A DNA stretch of 64,000 bases from Bythopirellula sp041737835 (GTDB lineage Bacteria > Planctomycetota > Planctomycetia > Pirellulales > Lacipirellulaceae): the NCBI GenBank assembly GCA_041737835.1, contig JBGSQY010000004.1; one strand, given 5' to 3'. The position numbers and the translations under genes were made by a program. This document shows positions 17,335-24,850 of the stretch, one piece after another; position 1 is the stretch's first letter, and each line of letters opens with the position of its first letter. The notes beneath the pieces were generated by a model. The model saw nothing but the letters and a program-made list of their open reading frames with translations. It was not told the DNA's origin and did no database searches.

Positions 17335-17955
17335 TCAAACTTCCATCTGCTCACGCAATTGCCGGATCGCGCGGAGCCACAGCATCCGCACCGCACCTGC
17401 GGAGCGGTCCATCCGTCGTGCGACTTCTTCAAACGGCAACGATTCAATATGACGCAGCACGATCACTTCGCGATAATCGGCCGGCAGGTCCGCCACGACG
17501 TTCGCCAACTCGAGTTGCTGTTCGTGCTTTTGGTAATTCATGCTCGGCGACGTGCCGGGGTCAGGCAAAATCGCATCCAGCCGGGTGGTCGAATGCTCCA
17601 ACGACGTCGCCATCGCTTCAAGCGAAACTTCGCGGTGGACGGTCCGCTTTTCAGCCAGCACGTGCTGCTCGACGACGCGGTGGAGATTATTGACCAAAAT
17701 CCGCCGCAGCCAGGCGCAGAACTCGCCACTCGACCGACCTCTGAATTGGCCGAAATCGCGATTGGCCTCCAAAAATGTTTCTTGCACCACGTCGGAAGCG
17801 CTGATTCGCCGCTGGAGTTTCTTCTCCAACTGCGACATCACGAGCAATTTGAGGTAGTTGAGGTAGACATGCAGTAGCCGGCCGAAACATTCGTTCGAGC
17901 CCGCAAGTGCTTGCGACAACAAGAGATCGGGATTGATGGCAGAGCTATTTGACAT
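17335..17955 (-). CDS. ECF-type RNA polymerase sigma factor (sigma-70 family)
   Basis: A sigma factor of 206 residues from ATG 17955. The sigma-2 region contains SASDVVQETFLEANRDFGQFRG and the sigma-4 region contains DLPADYREVIVLRHIESLPFEEVARRM followed by the helix-turn-helix DRSAGAVRMLWLRAIRQLRE. The frame is open further upstream, but those 69 codons are Pro/Gly rich and unlike the family, so the inner ATG is chosen. The gene is followed by a membrane kinase with repeats, the arrangement seen for planctomycete ECF groups in which the kinase is thought to control the sigma factor. No anti-sigma factor is visible. Target promoters are unknown. Confidence 0.92.
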   Translation of the reverse strand: MSNSSAINPDLLLSQALAGSNECFGRLLHVYLNYLKLLVMSQLEKKLQRRISASDVVQETFLEANRDFGQFRGRSSGEFCAWLRRILVNNLHRVVEQHVLAEKRTVHREVSLEAMATSLEHSTTRLDAILPDPGTSPSMNYQKHEQQLELANVVADLPADYREVIVLRHIESLPFEEVARRMDRSAGAVRMLWLRAIRQLREQMEV

Positions 17956-18142
17956 GGCTGGGTCGCCTGTGGGGGGTCGGAATCCTTCCTCGTGCGAAAG
18001 GCAGGATCTCCCGGCGATTGTCACGGAGAGGTCTGAGAATTTAGCAGAAAATTGAGTCGTCCTGACTGGCCCGCCCTTCAGCATAACCTGGGGACCCCGC
18101 AGGGGCAAACCGGCTGCTAGCGGGAATGAAAGTTGCGTACTG

Positions 18143-18170
18143 TTGGTCAACTCGGCAATCAAGCTATAAT
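18143..18170 (+). promoter_or_regulatory. Sigma-70-like promoter, possibly giving a near-leaderless mRNA
   Basis: TTGGTC (18143-18148) and a perfect TATAAT (18165-18170) are 16 bp apart. The expected transcript start falls only a few bases before the ATG at 18180, so the mRNA of the small protein/HNH pair could have almost no 5' leader. Confidence 0.55.
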
Positions 18171-18179
18171 TGCTGTATC

Positions 18180-18437
18180 ATGGCTACCGTCAGCACATTT
18201 GACCAATTTCTCGACCCTTCGACCGGCTGTTTGACACCACAGGTGGCACAGCGAATTGTCGATTGGCGGCCCAGTCCCCAACTGCAGGATCGTATTCAGG
18301 AGTTGGGTCGTAAAGCCGAGTCAGGGACCCTTTCTCCCGATGAAGACGGTGAGTACCAGCAACTCATCGAAGACGGCGACTTGATCGCCCTCCTGCAGAC
18401 CAAAGCCCGCAGAATTCTCTCTCAACCGGCTCGATGA
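18180..18437 (+). CDS. Small protein of 85 residues paired with an HNH nuclease
   Basis: An acidic protein of 85 residues starting MATVSTFDQFLDP. It is mostly helical with the segment PQLQDRIQELGRKAESGTLS followed by EDGEYQQLIEDGDLIALLQ, a pattern that recurs in small proteins encoded directly before HNH nuclease genes in cyanobacteria and planctomycetes. It has no catalytic motif, membrane helix or metal-binding residues. The start follows closely after the TATAAT box, and the stop is 3 bp before the HNH start codon, so both are translated from one mRNA. A role as an immunity, antitoxin-like or helper partner of the nuclease is an inference from the pairing. Confidence 0.75.
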   Translation: MATVSTFDQFLDPSTGCLTPQVAQRIVDWRPSPQLQDRIQELGRKAESGTLSPDEDGEYQQLIEDGDLIALLQTKARRILSQPAR

Positions 18438-18440
18438 TCG

Positions 18441-18848
18441 ATGGATGCCCAATCGCGTGAATTCGTTCGACTTCGCGCTGGGGGAATCTGTGAATATTGC
18501 CGCTTGCCAGAAAGCTGCGATCCTTTCCAGTCCTTTCACTTGGAACATGTCATTGCACGCCAGCATGGAGGCGATGACGGCCTAGAGAATTTGTGTTGGA
18601 GTTGTAGTCGATGCAACTTTAGGAAGGGGACAAATTTGGCGACCATCGACAGCGAATCCGGCCGATTGACCCCTTTATTTAACCCACGCACTCAAAAATG
18701 GGTCGACCATTATGCGTTGAACGGCCCTGTCATCGTAGGGCTTACAGAGACTGGTCGAGCCACCGTAAAGCTTCTCGATATGAACGCATCTCATCGCGTG
18801 AAGTTACGTCGTGAGTTAATTGACGCGGGTACTTATCGAGCTACTTGA
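18441..18848 (+). CDS. HNH endonuclease
   Basis: A small HNH nuclease of 135 residues. The zinc-binding pair CEYCR (about residue 18) and CSRC (about residue 54) frame the catalytic LEHVIARQHGGDDGLENL segment, where His of EHV is the metal/catalytic residue and Asn of LENL completes the motif. The C-terminal part (LFNPRTQKWVDHY) is typical of stand-alone HNH proteins that act with a small upstream partner. The last 16 bp overlap the end of the convergent Rrf2-type regulator gene. The target DNA is unknown; defence, mobile-element and toxin roles are all possible. Confidence 0.88.
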   Translation: MDAQSREFVRLRAGGICEYCRLPESCDPFQSFHLEHVIARQHGGDDGLENLCWSCSRCNFRKGTNLATIDSESGRLTPLFNPRTQKWVDHYALNGPVIVGLTETGRATVKLLDMNASHRVKLRRELIDAGTYRAT

Positions 18849-19288
18849 GCCCCTTTGCGAGACGAGGGCACCTCGCACAACGGCTTCACCGACGACGGGT
18901 CGGCCAAGACTTCGGCCAGGGTCGTTTTGCCGAAGGCCTGCTCGACCTGGGCCAGCGCGGCGTCCAGGCGGCTGTGCAGGGGGCAGAGCTTCTTACCGTG
19001 TGAGACCAAACCCAAGGGGCACGTCTTAATCCGCTGCAACGGCTCGACGACGTTCACGATGTCGAGCACGGTGAGTTTCTTCGGATTGCCAGCGAACGAA
19101 ATGCCGCCCCCCGAACCGCGCTGCGAATGCACGATCTCCGCCCGCGCCAAACTTTGCACGACCTTCGACAAATAAGCCGCGGGAACTTGGGTCGCCTCGG
19201 CAAGTTGCGAAGTGGTGCAAGACGCTGGGGCAATCCCCGCCAAATGCACGACCGCCCGCAGGGCATATTCGACGGTTTGAGAAAGCAT
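18833..19288 (-). CDS. Rrf2-family transcriptional regulator
   Basis: A regulator of 151 residues with the Rrf2 winged helix: MLSQTVEYALRAVVHLA, the recognition region TSQLAEATQVPAAYLSKVVQSL and wing RGSGGGISF. Two Cys near the middle (KTCPLG and KLCPLH, 11 residues apart) lie where NsrR/IscR-like members bind an iron-sulfur cluster; only two are in that stretch, so cluster binding is plausible but not certain. ATG 19288 is chosen because the upstream start at 19318 would lie inside a palindromic operator. It is divergent from a protoglobin gene with two operator-like sites between, so nitric oxide- or redox-responsive repression of itself and the globin is likely. Confidence 0.9.
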   Translation of the reverse strand: MLSQTVEYALRAVVHLAGIAPASCTTSQLAEATQVPAAYLSKVVQSLARAEIVHSQRGSGGGISFAGNPKKLTVLDIVNVVEPLQRIKTCPLGLVSHGKKLCPLHSRLDAALAQVEQAFGKTTLAEVLADPSSVKPLCEVPSSRKGAQVAR

Positions 19289-19302
19289 GACTGAAACTCG
19301 CA

Positions 19303-19324
19303 AATTGGATGTTGACATCCAATT
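19303..19324. promoter_or_regulatory. Perfect inverted-repeat operator 1 (Rrf2-type)
   Basis: AATTGGATG and CATCCAATT form perfect 9 bp arms around TTGA. The site lies 15 bp upstream of the regulator's ATG, and its centre contains TTGACA (19312-19317), a consensus -35 box that is 17 bp from TAAAGT (19335-19340) facing the protoglobin gene. Binding here would block both the globin promoter and the regulator's own transcription. Confidence 0.75.
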
Positions 19325-19346
19325 TAGCGCCTTCTAAAGTGACACT

Positions 19347-19368
19347 AATTGGATGCGCATGTCCTATT
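19347..19368. promoter_or_regulatory. Second operator-like site downstream of the globin promoter
   Basis: The half site AATTGGATG is repeated exactly, followed by a weaker right half (CATGTCCTATT) with a palindromic ATGCGCAT core. It lies just after the expected transcript start, so with operator 1 it brackets the globin promoter. Confidence 0.55.
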
Positions 19369-19428
19369 TAGATTCTAGTGCATGCTCCCTGACATGGAAT
19401 CCCAAAACAGGCGGAAGATAGATTTATT

Positions 19429-20031
19429 ATGAAACACATCGACGAAGCACGATTGGAAGAGGATTTGGAATATCGTTTTGGCTATCTGGCCGAGTTCATG
19501 GAGTTTGGCGCCGAGGAGATCGCCGCCATTCATGCCGCGGCGGGGCCGTTGAGCGATCACGTGGAAGCACTCGTGGATGCGGTCTACGTGAAGCTGTTTT
19601 CCTTCGACGCCACAAAGCGACACTTTGTCCCCCCACAACACGGCTATCAGGGCGAGCTCGCCACCGACGTCGAAACCTTGTCGCTCGACGACGATGTGAT
19701 CGCTTTTCGCAAACAGCATCTGGGTCGTTATCTGACGACGCTCGTGACGAAACCTTACAACACCAAGATGGTGCAATACCTCGACGCTGTCGGCTCGATG
19801 CACACGCCCGACATGGGGAACAAGTCGATCAACGTACCGCTCGTGCAAATGAACGCGTTGCTGGGTTTCGTCGCCGATGCCTTGAACGTCACGATCCTCA
19901 GCCTGGGCTTACCACGCGAGAACGAAATCGTCACCCTCCGAGCCTTCGGTAAACTGCTGTGGCTGCAGAATGATCTCATCAATCGACACTACAGCCGCGC
20001 GGCATTACCCGAAGTCGCCAGCGTTGCGTGA
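19429..20031 (+). CDS. Protoglobin-domain protein
   Basis: A single-domain protoglobin of 200 residues, the haem-binding globin type found in globin-coupled sensors but here without an output domain. Family features include the N-terminal FGYLAEFMEFGAEEIAAIHAA, the haem-contacting FRKQHLGRYLTTLV with the proximal His, and the conserved HTPDMGNKSINVPLVQMNALLG helix region. Protoglobins bind O2, CO and NO; a stand-alone form next to an Rrf2 regulator suggests gas sensing or nitric oxide removal. ATG 19429 follows GGAAGA by about 11 bp. A promoter with the -35 box inside an Rrf2 operator lies about 90 bp upstream. Confidence 0.9.
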   Translation: MKHIDEARLEEDLEYRFGYLAEFMEFGAEEIAAIHAAAGPLSDHVEALVDAVYVKLFSFDATKRHFVPPQHGYQGELATDVETLSLDDDVIAFRKQHLGRYLTTLVTKPYNTKMVQYLDAVGSMHTPDMGNKSINVPLVQMNALLGFVADALNVTILSLGLPRENEIVTLRAFGKLLWLQNDLINRHYSRAALPEVASVA

Positions 20032-20040
20032 CGAGTGTTT

Positions 20041-20160
20041 GTAGGCCGGAACAAGCCGTGCGCAGTTCCGGCAATGGAGCTGAATTTGGTTTGCTAGGCG
20101 TTCACGACTTCTTTGCCGCCAGGGCTTTCTTGAGGGCGACGCTCCACACGGTCCGGTCTG
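20041..20160. repeat. Direct repeat, left copy (about 120 bp)
   Basis: This stretch is about 90 percent identical to 20606-20734. It begins with a hairpin (GCCGGAAC/GTTCCGGC) and contains GCTAGGCGTTCACGACT and CCAGGGCTTTCTTGAGGGCG. With the right copy it encloses the orphan antitoxin-like gene. Confidence 0.8.
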
Positions 20161-20170
20161 CAAAGTGAGT

Positions 20171-20488
20171 TTATCTGACCGCCTCGACGTGAAAATCGAT
20201 CCCTTCATATTTTTTCAACGATGCGAGCAGAGCGGCCACGTTGTTCATCGTGGGGTTGCCTTTATCGCTAAGCATCCGCATGAGGCTTTCGGGTTTCTTG
20301 TCGACAGTCTTGGCCAGCATCTCAAATCCCATCGAAGCCAGCACGTAATTTCGGATCATTTTCTTTGCCGTCTGGACATCGTTCTCGATGAAGCACTCAA
20401 TCGCTTGGCCTAGCAATGCTACCCGGAATTTGGGGTCGCGCTTGGCTCGCTCGAGCATGATTTCGGTGACAGGTTTGAGATGGCCCAC
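20171..20488 (-). CDS. Orphan HI1420-like antitoxin / HTH protein
   Basis: A protein of 105 residues whose C-terminal half has the helix-turn-helix of HI1420-type (dnstrm_HI1420) antitoxins: MIRNYVLASMGFEMLAKTV, KKPESLMRMLSDKGNPTMNN and VAALLASLKKYEGIDFHVE. The N-terminal half (RAKRDPKFRVALLGQAIECF) is the usual dimerising part. Such proteins normally follow a RelE/HigB-like toxin gene, but no toxin is encoded next to it, so it is a solitary antitoxin or regulator. It lies within a segment bordered by two copies of a 120 bp direct repeat, which suggests it moved in with, or was trimmed by, recombination between them. Confidence 0.75.
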   Translation of the reverse strand: MGHLKPVTEIMLERAKRDPKFRVALLGQAIECFIENDVQTAKKMIRNYVLASMGFEMLAKTVDKKPESLMRMLSDKGNPTMNNVAALLASLKKYEGIDFHVEAVR

Positions 20489-20605
20489 GACTAATTCACT
20501 ACTTTCCGACAGAAGTCACATAGGCAAAGACTTTGATCATTTTATCACTAACATAATGTTAGCCAAAGCAAGCTAGGATTGCTCAGATTGGTATAACGCG
20601 ACCAC

Positions 20606-20734
20606 GTAGGCTGGAATCCGCCGCAGACGGATGCGCAGTTTCGGCATTGGAGCTGACTTGGTTTGCTAGGCGTTCACGACTACTTTGCCGCCAGGGCTTT
20701 CTTGAGGGCGGCGCTCCACTCGGTCCGGCCTACG
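20606..20734. repeat. Direct repeat, right copy, overlapping the 3' end of a protease gene
   Basis: This copy of the 20041-20160 repeat carries a 6-9 bp insertion near its start and single-base differences. It runs into the metalloprotease gene, so the last 22 or so codons of that gene are repeat-derived. Confidence 0.8.
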
Positions 20735-21796
20735 CGCAAGTCCCAAACTCGCCAACCCAATAAGCACAAAGCCGCTCGGCTCCGGCACCGCTGCGAGCGC
20801 ACTCAGCGGCACAATCGCCCCGCTCCCCGCTTCGCGTTGCCAGATCAGAAAATCACGACCGGTGACGGCCCCATCGCCGTCGGCGTCGCCATCTTGGTAA
20901 GTCGCGCCGGTCGAGACTCCATAACCAGCCTGCCACAGAATCAAATCCGCCGAGTCCACCAGATTGTTGTGATCGAAATCGGCCTGGAGCGCAGGTCCGT
21001 ACAGAAACTGAATACCCGCAATGTCGTCGGCATCGGGAATTCGATTGATCGGCATCTTGCCATCACTGTCGGGATCGTAGTACGCGCATTGCGAACCATC
21101 GAAACCTCCGTCGACATAACCGCACATCAACCCTGATGGCACATCCGAGTGTGCTAGCGCTAAGGCGTGGCCTAGTTCATGGGCCACAAGTCCCTCGAAG
21201 TCGTTGCGGTAATAGCCGCCCCCCGGCGGGTACAGATCATAGAGATCACCCTCAGCACCCGGCGCGACATAGAAGGAAATGTCAGACCGACTGTTAAGGA
21301 TAATGTCGCCATCAAGCGTCGTATCGCCAGGGGGATAGGCCGAATAGCCAACCCCCGCCGAGAAGCCGTCAATGTCAAATGCACCAATACGAATGTCGCC
21401 GACGACTTGCCCCGGCGCTTTCGGCGCGCCAAAAGGTGTGCCATCGTCGATACCAACATACTCAAAATAGATGTTGCTGACGGACGACCAGTTGTCGAAC
21501 GCCGACTGGATCATCGCGAGTGCCGCCGTTTGTCCGCCGACCTGATTGAACACGGAGGTTAAGTCCGAGGTACCGTGAATGTAGTTGGGCGCAGACGCGT
21601 GCAGCGTCGTACCCTGGGGCATGAGACTCCAAGTGATCGTTCCGCCGGGCGAACCGGGCGTGAAGATATCGCCCCACTTTTGGTAGTACTCATCCTCACC
21701 CCAAGGATAAGGGCCAAACAGATTGTAGGCCGTCGCCGACGCTGCCAGCTGCGTGGCCAGAATCAAAGAAAGTAAACCAACTCCCAGAGAACGCAT
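20666..21796 (-). CDS. Matrixin-like zinc metalloprotease with dockerin-like repeat and PEP-CTERM
   Basis: An exported zinc protease of 376 residues. A signal peptide (LLSLILATQLAASATAYNLF) is followed by a matrixin-like catalytic domain with the zinc site VAHELGHALALAHSD (HExxHxxxxxH). After it come a dockerin-type calcium repeat (DFDHNNLVDSADLILWQAG, DADGDGAVTGRDFLIWQ) and a PEP-CTERM helix (VPEPSGFVLIGLASLGLARR). The protein continues for 20 more residues (DRVERRPQESPGGKVVVNA) encoded by the direct repeat, longer than usual for such tails. A good ribosome site (AAGGAG) precedes ATG 21796. It probably acts on extracellular proteins or matures surface material. The repeat-derived tail may hinder PEP-CTERM sorting. 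Confidence 0.88.
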   Translation of the reverse strand: MRSLGVGLLSLILATQLAASATAYNLFGPYPWGEDEYYQKWGDIFTPGSPGGTITWSLMPQGTTLHASAPNYIHGTSDLTSVFNQVGGQTAALAMIQSAFDNWSSVSNIYFEYVGIDDGTPFGAPKAPGQVVGDIRIGAFDIDGFSAGVGYSAYPPGDTTLDGDIILNSRSDISFYVAPGAEGDLYDLYPPGGGYYRNDFEGLVAHELGHALALAHSDVPSGLMCGYVDGGFDGSQCAYYDPDSDGKMPINRIPDADDIAGIQFLYGPALQADFDHNNLVDSADLILWQAGYGVSTGATYQDGDADGDGAVTGRDFLIWQREAGSGAIVPLSALAAVPEPSGFVLIGLASLGLARRPDRVERRPQESPGGKVVVNA

Positions 21797-21955
21797 CGTA
21801 GCTCCTTTAGTCTTAATCGATTCAAGTTTGCTTGATCGATTTTAATGCCCACGCATTATAGCTGGCCCATGAGCCGCAAAATGAGAGAGAAATTCACTTA
21901 TTCTTAAACAAACTGCCAGGATTGCCCCATCTACTGGGGGGATGGTTCCACCGCT

Positions 21956-23632
21956 TTGATAAGGTTTCTACACGTGTTTTTGGAATTTGCCTTTTCCGTT
22001 TTACTGTCGTACTTCGGCCCGAATCCGCCGCTCGTTGTTTCTGAAGAGACGACCGTCATCACCGCGCCGCTCAGCGACGATGGGTTGCCCGATTATCAAA
22101 CCTATTGGCGGGACTTAGGCCGCGAGGGAGTCACGCACGACAACAATGGCGCCGTGCCGTTTTGGAAAGCCATCTGGCCCACGGGCCTTTCCCAAAACGA
22201 TTGGCTCGCGATGAGCGATGCCCTGGGTTTTGCCCAAATGCCCAGCACGACCGAAAGTCTGCAAGATCCGTTCGACAAGACCGTCCGCAGTTTGGTGTCG
22301 TACTGGCTCACCACGCAATACCAAGCAGGGCTCACCCCGACTGAGTCCGATGTGTTGTTGAATCCGACGAATCAACAAATCATCGACAACTCGGCAGAAG
22401 AAGTGATCGATTTGGCCATGAGCCGACCTTGGACGAGCGAGCAGATTCCGCCGCTTGCCGATTGGGTGAAGCATAACGCAAAACCATTTGAACTTTTGAC
22501 CGAGGCTAGTCAAAGGCCGATGTGGTGGTCTCCTTCACCTTCGTTGTTACGTCCAAAATATGAAGGCGCTATTCAAATTTTGTTGCCGGCCGTACAAAAC
22601 TTGCGCGGGGCCACACGGGCGCTTTGTATCCGAGCAATGTGGTACGCCGCCCAAGGCCAACGCGCGGAGGCCTGGCAGGACCTGCAAACAACATTTCAAT
22701 TGGCCACTCACTGTGGACGGGGGATGACCCTCGTCGAGCAATTGGTCGCGATCGCGATCGACAACACGGCTTTGAGCCGCACGGTGACGCTCTTGCAACT
22801 TGACGAATCCGATGCCAAGTTCGCCCGCGAAGTGCTTGATTACTTGCAGAAACGCAAAATCCCTTCCGATGTGGTGCGTTCGTTCGACCAAGGGGAACGC
22901 GTCTTCTTTGCTGACATGGTCGTGATGTTGCAGCGCGATTTCAGCACGTTGGAAAACGCGGGGACCGATGTGACGACTCCCGCGCTATTGTTCTACAGCC
23001 AAGCACCAATGAATTGGAACGACGTGCTGCGCTCCGCCAATGCGATTTACAATCGGTTGGTGGAAACCGCGAGCATTCCCGACCGTGCCGAGCGCATGCG
23101 TGCGACGTCGAATCTTGACCACCATATTTCGCAACTCGCCCGCTCGGCTGGGGACCCGGCTCGCATCGTGGCCAGCTTTATTAACGCCGAAGTCCGGTCC
23201 GCACTGGTTGCCGACACAATGGTCAGCCTCATGCTGCCCGCGCTCAATGCTTCCATGAAGGCCCAAGATCGAGCCATCGCCGTGCTCGATCTCACCCGCG
23301 TGGCGGCGGCGCTTGCCGTCTATCGCGCCGAGCAAGGGGAGTACCCTGAAAAACTTGCGCAGCTTGTGCCGAGCGTGCTCGACAAAGTTCCGAACGATCT
23401 TTATTCGGACAAGCCGTTTAGTTACGAGCGTAAACCCGATGGAGGATATTTGCTCTACAGCGTGTTTGAAGACGGCAAAGACGACGGCGGCACCGACCGC
23501 GATGGCTCGATCATCGGCGGCGAATGGGTCACCCCGAATTCTGGCAATGTTGATTATGAGCACTCCGATTTGGTGATCCGTGTGCCGGTGCCGAAGTTCG
23601 AGTTGCCACCGAAACCGACATTCGTGAACTGA
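21956..23632 (+). CDS. Planctomycete-specific hypothetical protein with pseudopilin-like C-terminal motif
   Basis: A protein of 558 residues without an assigned family. The N-terminus is hydrophobic (FLEFAFSVLLSYFG), consistent with a signal or anchor. The middle is helical. The C-terminal 150 residues contain AAALAVYRAEQGEYPEKLAQL, VPNDLYSDKPFSYERKPDG and YSVFEDGKDDGG, a pattern familiar from planctomycete proteins and from the globular domain of type II secretion pseudopilins (G type). There is no pilin leader. The TTG at 21956 or the GTG at 21974 could be the start; neither has a strong ribosome site. It stands alone between a protease and a deacetylase-like gene. Confidence 0.75.
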   Translation: MIRFLHVFLEFAFSVLLSYFGPNPPLVVSEETTVITAPLSDDGLPDYQTYWRDLGREGVTHDNNGAVPFWKAIWPTGLSQNDWLAMSDALGFAQMPSTTESLQDPFDKTVRSLVSYWLTTQYQAGLTPTESDVLLNPTNQQIIDNSAEEVIDLAMSRPWTSEQIPPLADWVKHNAKPFELLTEASQRPMWWSPSPSLLRPKYEGAIQILLPAVQNLRGATRALCIRAMWYAAQGQRAEAWQDLQTTFQLATHCGRGMTLVEQLVAIAIDNTALSRTVTLLQLDESDAKFAREVLDYLQKRKIPSDVVRSFDQGERVFFADMVVMLQRDFSTLENAGTDVTTPALLFYSQAPMNWNDVLRSANAIYNRLVETASIPDRAERMRATSNLDHHISQLARSAGDPARIVASFINAEVRSALVADTMVSLMLPALNASMKAQDRAIAVLDLTRVAAALAVYRAEQGEYPEKLAQLVPSVLDKVPNDLYSDKPFSYERKPDGGYLLYSVFEDGKDDGGTDRDGSIIGGEWVTPNSGNVDYEHSDLVIRVPVPKFELPPKPTFVN

Positions 23633-23688
23633 TCCGGCGAGGCTGCTTCAGCAGCCGTGCAAAAAAACCCACCAGCTTGCGCTGGGGG

Positions 23689-24621
23689 CTACGCTGCTTT
23701 TAACAGCACTTCCAGATGCGTGGCGACGCATTGTGCCAACACCAGAGGATTGTATCCCCCTTCGAGCGCACTCACCAAACGGCCTTGCGCATAGCTGTTG
23801 GCAATGTCGACCGACATCTGTGTGAGCCATTCAAAATCTTCGGTTTCCAAACCCAACGAACCAACCGGATCGCTGTGATGCGCATCGAAACCTGCGCTCA
23901 CGAGCACCAGTTCCGGTTTGATCTTCGCGGCGAAATCTTCCAGACTGCTTCGCACGATGTCTTGATACTCGCGGCGCGACGTGCCGAAGATCACCGGCAG
24001 ATTGCGGGTCGTGCCCAATCCTTTGCCCGTACCGGTTTCGTCGGCCGTTCCTGTGCCGGGATAAAACGGCCAGCGATGCACCGAGAAAAATCCCACTCGC
24101 GGTTCTTCGTAAAAAATCGCCTGCGTGCCGTTGCCGTGATGCACGTCCCAATCGATCACCAGCACGCGTTGCAAACCCGCGTCAAGCGCGGTCCGCGCGG
24201 CCAGCGCAATGTTGTTGAAGAGACAAAATCCCATGGCCACGTCACGCAGCGCATGATGCCCCGGCGGGCGGACCAAGCACAACGCGCGGGAATCGTCGCC
24301 GCTAAGGACGCGCTTGGTCGCATCGCAAACGGCTCCCGCCGCGAGTTTGGCCACATCGACCGATTCGCTCCCCACGATTGTGTCGGCATCGGCCATTCCG
24401 CCACCACTTGCGGCTAGGTGCTGCAGTGCGCCGATCATCTCCGTCGTATGCACCGTGGCCAGAGTTTCATCCTCGGCTCTCTGCCACGTGGGGCGAGTGC
24501 AGCGCTCCGCGAGGCCGCTTTCGCTGAGCTTGGTGAGAATCTGCACGAGCCGCTCAGCACGCTCGGGATGCTGGCCGGTGTTGTGATCCAGAAATCTTGC
24601 CGAAGTGTAGAGCAGGGTCAT
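23689..24621 (-). CDS. Histone deacetylase family hydrolase
   Basis: A zinc hydrolase of 310 residues of the class II histone deacetylase/acetoin-utilisation/acetylpolyamine amidohydrolase superfamily. It has the N-terminal HNTGQHPERAERL, the active-site pair in RPPGHHAL, the metal ligands in VIDWDVHHGNGTQAIF and SAGFDAHHSDPVG, and a C-terminal substrate segment (SALEGGYN). The Tyr general acid of most deacetylases is replaced here by His or lost: the region reads LEGGYNPLVLAQ. Bacterial members remove acetyl groups from small molecules or proteins; the substrate is not predictable. It has no signal peptide and stands between two unrelated genes. Confidence 0.92.
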   Translation of the reverse strand: MTLLYTSARFLDHNTGQHPERAERLVQILTKLSESGLAERCTRPTWQRAEDETLATVHTTEMIGALQHLAASGGGMADADTIVGSESVDVAKLAAGAVCDATKRVLSGDDSRALCLVRPPGHHALRDVAMGFCLFNNIALAARTALDAGLQRVLVIDWDVHHGNGTQAIFYEEPRVGFFSVHRWPFYPGTGTADETGTGKGLGTTRNLPVIFGTSRREYQDIVRSSLEDFAAKIKPELVLVSAGFDAHHSDPVGSLGLETEDFEWLTQMSVDIANSYAQGRLVSALEGGYNPLVLAQCVATHLEVLLKAA

Positions 24622-24850
24622 GACAGGGAACTCTCAAGGGACAGTTCCTTTAGCTTGACATGCCGCGAGAATTCTGGCCAGAGCGAAAACAAGCTAACAC
24701 GTTACGAGCCAACGGCTTGCGTACGAGAAAAATCCCGGACGCGAATGGCGATTTTGCGGCGGGGCACTCCAACCTTAGAATAGATAGGTTCGCTCGCGCG
24801 GCCGGTCGGTCGACGCATCTCGCGGCAGGAACATTTAAGGAACAGAGGCC

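Noticed and set aside
18126..18179. Longer start of the small protein at 18126
   Set aside because: The extra codons cover the -10 box and the transcript start, so they cannot be translated from the promoter seen; ATG 18180 fits.
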